Shown here: positions 57,043-64,000 of the stretch, in pieces
Position numbering within the stretch: the stretch's first letter is position 1
Layout of the letters: every line of letters begins with the position of its first letter
Assembly (NCBI RefSeq): GCF_017591425.1
Contig: NW_024467121.1
Location: 19,418,707-19,482,706 of the forward strand
DNA: 64,000 nucleotides
Source: Ochotona curzoniae
Taxonomy: Eukaryota > Chordata > Mammalia > Lagomorpha > Ochotonidae
Reading direction: 5' to 3'
Position numbers and translations under genes: made by a program
Notes under the pieces: model-generated
What the model was told of the DNA's origin: nothing
Database searches by the model: none
What the model saw: the letters and a program-made list of their open reading frames with translations, nothing else

Positions 57043-57130
57043 CGGCTCGCTCGGCGCCCTCCGCCTCCTCCCGAAAACGGGCCGCGGCCGCTCCCACAAT
57101 GCACCGGGCGCGGCCGGGGCTCCCTTAAGC
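57043..57130 (-). other. SEPHS1: Probable SEPHS1 non-coding exon 1
   Basis: A strong minus-strand donor, GAGCCG|GTAAGC, lies in the CpG island with GC-rich sequence upstream. The 3' edge at 57043 is the donor; the 5' edge is a guess. Confidence 0.5.
57091..57104 (-). promoter_or_regulatory. GCATTGTGGGAG motif near SEPHS1 start
   Basis: Minus-strand GTGCATTGTGGGAG resembles ZNF143-type promoter elements (ACTACAATTCC / GCATTGTGGG class). It lies about 50 bp upstream of the exon 1 donor. Similarity by eye only. Confidence 0.35.
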
Positions 57131-57870
57131 GTCGCCTGAATTTAAAAAAAAAAAAAAAAAAGCCGCTCCCGGCGGCCCGCGGCGGCGGCGGCGAGGACGG
57201 GGAGGCCGGGCCCGCGCCTGGGCGCCCGCCCGCCGGGGGCTCGGCCCTGAGGGGAAGCGGGCCGCCGCGCTGCCGCCGGCTGGGCGCGCGAGGGTTCCTT
57301 TAAGGCCGGCTACCTCCCTTTAAGAGGCGGCGGGCGGCCGCGTCCAGAAGCGGCTCGGTGGCTGCGAGCGGCCCCGGGAAAAAAAAAAAGGGGGCGGGGG
57401 CGCTGTGCAGGCCCCGAGCGCGGCAATGATTGGTCTCGGGGGAGGGGTGGGGGGTTGCAAGCGGTAGCATCCGTTGCCTGATGCAAAAAAAAAAAAAAAA
57501 AAAGGGATTGATTTCAAAAGTTGCGACTTGCCTTGGCAGCGGCCTTTGGCGCTCGGGCCACCTACTTTTTTTTTCTCTCCTCTCTCTCTCTCCTGACCCG
57601 CCGGAAGGGCCCGGGAACATTGTCCCTACTAGCTGACGAGGCCTGGGGACGCGCGCGATGCCTGGCCGGAGAGCGCTCGGAGACAATGCCCGTGGGAGAC
57701 CCGTGTGTGGAATGGCGCGTGGAGGACCGGGACGCTCCCGCGGGACGCTGGGGCCGCGCGCAGCCTCCCGTGCCCGCAGCCTCCCTTTGTTCCCCACCCG
57801 CCCCGACGGCATTCATGAACAGAGGCGAATGTCCCGCCAAGTTCTTGGAACCTAGGCTCCGAAGGAAGCC

Positions 57871-58640
57871 TCGAAGCTTCCTTCCCCTCCTACCCCCCCC
57901 CCCCCCACGGGTTAGCATCATTTGTCAGTCAACACGAGTCCAAGTCAACATGGCAGCCCCCCGGTGGGCCAGGGCATGCTTGTGAGGAGAGAACTCCTGT
58001 TGTGGTTTTCAAATGCGTTGCTGATGGGATTAGAGTGCAAAGGCCTCAGGTGACAGACTTCTTCTAAGGGCTTTTCTTAAACCTGTATGCCCACTCGCTG
58101 ACCAAACTTTTCTAGAATGGGCCAGCATTTTCCAAATTCCTTCGCATGATAGGGTTGGGAGTTGGTAGACATATTGTGGATAACCCAGCCAGGCTTTATG
58201 AGAGCACATCACTACTTGAACGCTAGGTGGATGCCCTATTCTTAATTTCTTTTTTTCTGTTGGCTAGTTCCCACCCTGGATTTCGAACAAGTTATGGGTA
58301 CCCAGCGATAGCACCTGGATGCCTTTGTGTGCTGTCCACACACCTACAGTTTGTGGTAGGTTAAGTATTACTGAAGACCAGCCTGACTCCCCGGGGCTGG
58401 TAAACCCAGAGGCACAGCAGTTGTCCTCAGGCAGGGAAAGAGAAGAGAGACCTGAATTTCCTTTTTAGAAGTTTGGTGGTGGTGGGAGGTGGAGTGGCAG
58501 GAAGCTGGGAGTTGGAGAGCTAGGAAGAGTTTAAGAGTGGAAAAATAGAAAATAATCTGCGTGGCGGCGAAGGAAGGAGGGGGTTAATGTGTGTGTGTAA
58601 CACACCAGGAGTGACCTGCAGTTTGCCACATTGAGGTTTT
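57871..58640. other. Upstream of SEPHS1, unassigned
   Basis: No exon, SINE or L1 recognised. Confidence 0.4.
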
Positions 58641-58647
58641 TATCTTT

Positions 58648-58976
58648 TTTTTAAAGATGTATTTATTTTTATTAAAAAGGCAGATATACATACAGGAGAG
58701 ACAGAGAGGAAGCTCTTCTGTCCAATGGTTCACTCCCCAAGTGGCCGCAACGGTTGGAGCTGAGCCGATCCAAAGCCAGGAGCTTCCTCCAGGTCTCCCA
58801 CGCGGGAGCAGGGTCCCAAGGCTTTGGGCCGTCCTTGACTGCTTTCCCAGGCCACAGGCAGGGAGCTGGATGAGAAGCATGTCTACCAGGATTAGAACCA
58901 GTACCCATATGAGATCCCAGTGCGTTCAAAGTGAGGACTTTAGCCGCTCCACTATCGCACCCGACCTGAAGTTTTT
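58648..58976 (-). mobile_element. CSINE, nearly full length, minus orientation
   Basis: TAAAGATGTATTTATTTTTA, GGCAGATATACATACAGGAG, ending CCACTATCGCACCCGACC. Low divergence. Confidence 0.92.
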
Positions 58977-60015
58977 TTCTCTCTTTATAGCAAGCTGAAT
59001 GCTGGTGACAGTGTTGGGATGCCGTGTCTCCCTATTGGGGTAAACTGAGACCTCGTTTATAAGGAAGAAGAGTCATCCCGGGTGACGGAGAGGATTTTCT
59101 GTGATTGGCAAACGTCAGAGAGCAGCAAAAAGAGAACTCCTTCCGGTCCCACGGAGATTTCTGGTTCAGGGGAAGTGGGGCCTCAGTGGACGGTGCTGCT
59201 GCTGATACTAGAACTACAGGAAAGCACAAGCAAAAAAGTTTTGGGGTGAGCTTGGCTTTAGAAATGTTAAATCTCTGGCCTGCCAGATAGCCTTTGGCAA
59301 AAGGTAATTGGGAACCAGCTCAAGAATGTGGGGGTGGGGCTGGCGCTGAGTTTGCAAGTCTGAATAGCACTCACCTCTTGACGCCTCTTACGGGGTGAGA
59401 TCACCCTGAGAGCACCGAGGGAACCGGGAGACCTTGGACAGAGCTCTGCAGCCGGGCAGAGGGGCATCAGGCAGGCATCCTTAGACCAGTTCTCCCTTGC
59501 CCAGTTGCCCTGGCTGCACATCTTGGGTGGCTCCAGAACGGTTGTTGCTAACCAAGGTGGTTAGCCTCCTGACCAAGCCCTGGATGCATTGATTCGTCTG
59601 GAGCTGGCTCAGGATTGCATTACTCTCTGGTCAGAACCCTACCCTATGGTGCCCCCTGTCCTGGTTCTGTTGGCTCCATTTGTGATCCACTTCTCTTTGG
59701 CTTCATTACTACCTGGGACCTGCTAAAAATACCACTTGACCAGCCACACGTGAAAGGTTACACCTACTAGGCATAACAGTTCCCCCCCCCCCCCGAAAAC
59801 ATACGTGCAAATCTTGACCCCTGTACTGACGAATGTGGCCTCTTTAGGAAATAGGACCTGTTATGGTTTGGACTGTAGTTTGGGTGTACCCCAAGGTCCC
59901 TGTGCTGAGGGCTTGACTTCAAGAATTTTATGTGACTGGATTAAGGATGGAATGTGATTTTTCCCACAGGGGCCCCACTCCTTGAAGATGGAATTAAATC
60001 TGCTTATCACGTGGG
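58977..60015. other. Upstream region, mostly unassigned
   Basis: 59780-59795 is a C-run. 59800-60005 (AAATCTTGACCCCTGTACTG, GGCCTCTTTAGGAAATAGGA, GTTATGGTTTGGACTGT) looks like a common old mammalian interspersed repeat, family not fixed. Confidence 0.4.
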
Positions 60016-60019
60016 TTTA

Positions 60020-60375
60020 AAATAGGGTGGTGAGAGCCACTTGGGGTGTCTGTACCCCATGTTGGAGTGCCTGGGTCCAAATCCTGGCTCTGTTCCGGGT
60101 TTCAACTTCCTGCTAATATGTATACTACGTGATGGCTCAACTAGTTCTGTCCCTGCTGCCCACCTGGGGGACTTGGGTTGAATTCCAGGTTCCTGGCTTT
60201 GGTCCCAGACTAACCCTAGATGTTGCAGGCATTTTGGGAGTGTTCCAATAGGTGGAAGAATCTCTCTCTCTCTCCCTTTCTCTCTCTCTCTCTCTTTCTT
60301 TCTCTCTCTCTCCCTTTCTCTCTCTCTTTCTTTCTCTCTCTTGTGTGTGTGTGTGTGCCTGTCTACCTCTCAAAT
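60020..60375 (+). mobile_element. Old CSINE with expanded (TC)n
   Basis: GGTGGTGAGAGCCACTTGGG head, GGGTCCAAATCCTGGCTCTG, GGTGGAAGAATCTCTC, then the pyrimidine tract. Confidence 0.6.
60259..60350. repeat. (TC)n-rich tract with (GT)n end
   Basis: CTCTCTCTCCCTTTCTCTCT pattern ending in GTGTGTGTGTGTG; an expansion of the SINE's internal pyrimidine stretch. Confidence 0.9.
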
Positions 60376-60890
60376 AAGTTGAATAAGATAGTATATTATT
60401 TGGGTATGCTCAAGATAATTATAAGCCTCCTCCAATGTGAAAGAACCAGAAAAGTGGCAGCATGAGAGGGATTCAGCCCTACATTGCCAATTCAGATGGA
60501 GCCAGGGCTGTGAGCCAAGGGAAACAGGCACACTCTAGATTTGGAAGAGGCAAGAGGACAGATTTTTTTCCTAGCCCCATAAAATCTTCTGGCTCCCCAA
60601 ACTGTCACATGGCTCAAGTAAGAAGTGTATAGTCAATTGTGACATTAACAAACTGATCCACTCCCTTAGGACTATACCAGCAGCAGAGGAGGGGCTGACT
60701 CTTCCCTCTTGCTGATAGAGTGTTGCCCCTAGGGTGTGCCCTGTCCTGCACTTCCTGTTGCTAGTCTAGGAAAGACTGAACTTCAGCCCTGCAGTGTCAG
60801 GTGGGCAGTAGGTACAGTAGAGCCTGCCACTGAGCCTATCTGCCTGGGCCAGAGTACTCTACTTCCAGGGCCTGAGACCTTTTTTTTTTT
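60376..60890. other. Unassigned upstream sequence
   Basis: No element or exon recognised. Confidence 0.4.
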
Positions 60891-60892
60891 TA

Positions 60893-61218
60893 ATTGTTTT
60901 AAAATTTTTATTGGATAGTCAGATATACACAGAGGAGAAGAGACAGGAAGATATTCTGTCCACTGGCTCACTCCCCAAGTGGCCACAATGGCCTGAGATG
61001 AGCTGATCTAAAGCTAGGACCAAGGAATCAGGAGCCTCTTCTGGGTCTCCCGTGCGGGTTGGGATCCCAAAGCCTTGGGTTGTCCTCGATTGCCTTCCCA
61101 GGCCACATACAGGGAGCTAGGTGGGAAGTGGACCAGCTGAGATTAGGATCGGCACCCATACGGGATCCTAGCACATGCAAGGCGAGGACTTTAGCCACTA
61201 GCCTACTGTGCTAGGCCC
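60893..61218 (-). mobile_element. CSINE, nearly full length, minus orientation
   Basis: ATTTTTATTGGATAGTCAGA, TACACAGAGGAGAAGAGACA, GGGTCTCCCGTGCGGG, ending CTACTGTGCTAGGCCC. Confidence 0.92.
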
Positions 61219-61880
61219 TGCTTTTTTAAACTCATGAAGTGATTCATTTGATTCTATAGAATACAGATGTTGTTTGTAGCCAGAATATCAAAGGCTACAA
61301 GTGATTGTGTTGCCCTTTCTCTTTTGTGGTATATGAAGGACAGCACTGCAGGGTTATTTTTCGTGGCGTTTCCACGCCCCTTCCTCCTGCCTCTTCTCCT
61401 TACAAGTCTTACATTTCAGGAACTACCAAGACCCCACCCTTCCAAATCCCAACACATCAGCATGCCTGTACTACTGACTACCACACGAGTCCTTCATGCA
61501 CACCTCCATCCCTCTCTTTAGGAGCAAAGCTGTTTCTTCCAATCAGACTTCCCATCCCAATCAAGCCCTATCGTTTTCCACTTCTGTCCTCCAGACCTCC
61601 TGCAGTGTGATAGAGGGAGGATCCTTCACCACCCTGGTTCGTGTGTATTCCTTTACAGTTTCTGTATTAAACACAATTGCCTCCTTCGTTCCAGCACTTA
61701 GGACCATCCCCACAAAGTCTGATTACAGTAAATGGTGATTGTTAGATACCAATCTTTGTCCTAGTATTTGGTGAGGGGAGAGTAGAGGAAGAAATGAGGC
61801 AAGTAGAGATGCAGGGAAGACACAAGAAAGGAGATTTCTGAAAGTTCTTGAAAAATATGGGATTAAAAATCTACTTCTTT
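61219..61880. other. Unassigned upstream sequence
   Basis: Nothing recognised; overlapping open frames have no domain features. Confidence 0.4.
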
Positions 61881-62155
61881 GGGGGCCAGTGTTGTGGCAC
61901 AGTACATTAAGCTACCGCTAGCCACAGTGACATCCCCTGTGATCACTGCTTCAAGTTCTGGCTGTTCCACTTCCTGTCCAGCTCCCTGCCAATATACCTG
62001 GGAAAGCAGTGGAGGATGGTCCAAGTGCTTGGGTCCTGCCACCCACATGGAAGACCCAGGATGGAGCTCCTGGCTGGCCTGGCCCAACCATGGCTGTTGC
62101 AGTCATTTGGAGAATGAACCAGCAGAGGAAAGATCCTTCTAGCTGTCTCTCTTTG
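61881..62155 (+). mobile_element. CSINE, older subfamily
   Basis: GGGGGCCAGTGTTGTGGCAC head, CCTGGGAAAGCAGTGGAGGA, GAGAATGAACCAGCAGAGG; no A tail left. Confidence 0.85.
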
Positions 62156-62399
62156 CCAGTCTAAGTTGATTAGTCACATTCTTTGTTTCTAACATTTAAT
62201 TTGTGGCAAACTTTACACTTAGCCTCAAATCAGAGGACATTTGGAAAAACAGTAAGAAGTTAATTCCTCCTACCTGTTTGATGCAAAGAACTTTGACTCC
62301 ATATATAGTTTTTTTTTAAGTACACATTTTTCATTTTGAAGATCCCTCATATGCATGGATTTCAACACTTCCTTGCACTAAAATAAACATATTTTTAAA

Positions 62400-62672
62400 C
62401 CATCTGTTAATTAATTAATTTCATCTCATTCAGAAGACAGAAAGAGATCTTCTATCCACTCATTCACTGTCCAGATGCCTACAACATCTGGGACAAGGGC
62501 AGACACAAGCCAGGAGGCTAGAATTCTGTGTGGATCTCCTCTGTGGGTGGCAAGGATCCAAGTGTGTGAGCCATCATCTACTGCTGATGCTTCATGTGCA
62601 TTAGCCCGAAGTTAGATTGGAAGTGGCGGAGCTGGGACTTGAACCATGCACTGTGGTACTGTTGCCCCCCAG
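62400..62672 (-). mobile_element. Old CSINE, minus orientation
   Basis: TTAATTAATTTCATCTCATT, CATTCACTGTCCAGATG, GAGCCATCATCTACTGCTG. Confidence 0.6.
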
Positions 62673-63256
62673 AGCCTTCCCGTAACCTTATCTTTTCATC
62701 CCGGGAACTTCATGAAGTACCCTCACATTTGTGGGTGTTTGTGTCAGGATGATGATTCCCTGGTCTAAGATGCCATCAAATAAAAATTGGCCCCAGAACT
62801 AAGTCATACCTAGAATTCTCCATTCTTCAAGCAGAGGAGCTGCTGGTGGTTGTCATCTTGTTCGTTGCCGGTGTTTAATGCATGGCAGACTTTAGCCTTT
62901 GCCCCAGGGTATGCCATCTTCCTTAATTGCCTCCCGTGGTCAGAGGGCACTGTGCTTGGGAAAGCAGAGCAAAGGAACTTCCTCTCCATCTACAGCATGC
63001 TAGGCCCTATGGTGACCATAGTTCAGGATTACACCTTGTCCTCTAGACTGGAAATTGCACAGAAAGGTGCTAAGAGGAGGATAGAAAATCATAATGGCAG
63101 AGACAAAGGGTCTTGTTTCAACTGTCTCGCAGTACCTACGTGTGGAACACAGGCACAATTTCTGGTTCTGGAGGGCATTTGGGTTTGGCCTCCTTGGCTG
63201 GGGTTTCTCTGAGCACAATCGACCCTCGCTTGCCCTTGACAGTGCCCTACCTTTCT
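62673..63256. other. Unassigned upstream sequence
   Basis: No gene or element recognised. Confidence 0.4.
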
Positions 63257-63353
63257 GTCTCCTCTCCTCTCCTCTCCTCTCCTCTCCTCTCCTCTCCTCT
63301 CCTCTCCTCTCCTCTCCTCTCCTCTCCTCTCCTCTTCTCTCCTCTCCTCTCCT
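63257..63353. repeat. (TCTCC)n pentanucleotide repeat
   Basis: About 19 units of CTCCT/TCTCC with one T-for-C variant; homopyrimidine on the plus strand. Confidence 0.96.
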
Positions 63354-63405
63354 CCTTCCTTTCTCTGTCTTTCCCTCTTTTTCTTTTTTTTTCCTATTCC
63401 TTCTT

Positions 63406-63680
63406 CAAGATTTATTTACTTGAAAGGCAGTTAGAGAGAGAATGTCTTCCATCCATTGGTTCGCTCCCAAATAGACACAATGATCACGGCTTGGCTAAGC
63501 CCAAACTAGGAGCCCAGAATTCCATCTGAGTCTCCCACGTGGGTAAAGGATCCGAGCATGTGGGCCATATATGCTGCATTCCCAGGCTCATTAGCAGGGA
63601 GCTGGGTCAGAAGTGTAGTAGCCAGAGCAGTTGTCACAGGCAGAGTCTTAAACTTCTGTGCCACAACACACCCCTAGCCC
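63406..63680 (-). mobile_element. CSINE, older subfamily, minus orientation
   Basis: AAGATTTATTTACTTGAAAG, GGCAGTTAGAGAGAGAATG, TCTCCCACGTGGG, ending CACACCCCTAGCCCC. Confidence 0.75.
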
Positions 63681-64000
63681 CTATTTCCAATCCCTTATAC
63701 TTTGTTTTCTTAACTGAGTGGAGACAATGTGTCTAGAGCAGGGAGCTTGGCTGCCAAGAGCAGAGAGCCACTGGTTTGTCTTGGGGAAGAGAAAGAAGAA
63801 GGTATCAAGGGAGGGGAAGGATATTCAGAGAAGGGAGACGCTAGAAGCTTTAGAAGTGCTGTGATTTCATCAGTGGAAGCTGTTCCCAGACAGACTGCTG
63901 AGGCAGAACATGGACATCTTCTAGTGTTTTAGGTGGGAAAAGACAGAAATGTATATAGGGCCAAGAAAAGAGAAAAATGAGTCCAAGGCTGGTGCAGGGC

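Larger units (their letters stand above)
56150..57870. promoter_or_regulatory. SEPHS1: CpG island promoter of SEPHS1
   Basis: About 1.7 kb of very GC- and CpG-rich DNA with a (CGG)n run, four TACC units, several long A runs and repeated CTTTAAG-type motifs. It covers the likely first exon and the start of intron 1. The long open frames here are composition effects. Confidence 0.85.

Noticed and set aside
56413..57303. 296-aa open frame in the SEPHS1 CpG island
   Set aside because: GC-rich composition removes stops. The translation is low-complexity R/P/G with no domain, and the region overlaps the promoter and first exon.

Overview
This is mammalian nuclear DNA, almost certainly from a lagomorph and probably a pika (Ochotona). 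About forty copies of a tRNA-derived C-type SINE (CSINE) support this. The best copies keep Pol III A- and B-box motifs (TGGCGCAGTGG and GGTTCTAATCC) and end in AATAAATCTT plus an A tail. The species call is inference; the lagomorph call is strong.

Two protein-coding genes can be rebuilt exon by exon, both on the minus strand. PHYH (phytanoyl-CoA 2-hydroxylase) has nine coding exons between 28337 and 6434, joining in phase to 338 residues, the human length. SEPHS1 (selenophosphate synthetase 1) has eight coding exons between 54325 and 35275, joining to 392 residues, also the human length. Each gene starts at a CpG island (about 27.8-28.7 kb for PHYH, 56.15-57.87 kb for SEPHS1). SEPHS1 has a non-coding first exon that probably ends at 57043. 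The order PHYH-SEPHS1 matches the human 10p13 neighbourhood as I know it. The two genes are neighbours, not an operon: one acts in peroxisomal alpha-oxidation of phytanic acid, the other belongs to the selenophosphate synthetase family.

Layout: 0-6.2 kb is downstream of PHYH and holds an old L1 3' end, SINEs and a 2.8 kb block of GC-rich degenerate tandem units. 6.2-28.6 kb is PHYH. Its second intron holds a second block of the same kind, leading directly into an L1 ORF1 and the start of ORF2, so these blocks are most simply read as lagomorph L1 5' UTR. 28.7-33.6 kb is intergenic and carries a roughly 560 bp, 9-bp-period minisatellite about 0.9 kb upstream of the PHYH start codon. 33.6-57.1 kb is SEPHS1. 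57.9-64 kb is upstream sequence with SINEs and simple repeats.

Nearly all long open frames outside the listed exons are shadows of SINEs, CpG islands or tandem repeats. I found no convincing undescribed biological system. The items most worth a second look are the minisatellite, the two L1 5'UTR-like blocks with higher-order structure, a shared unnamed module at 0.75 and 2.4 kb, and a cluster of CTTTAAG-type palindromes in the SEPHS1 CpG island.
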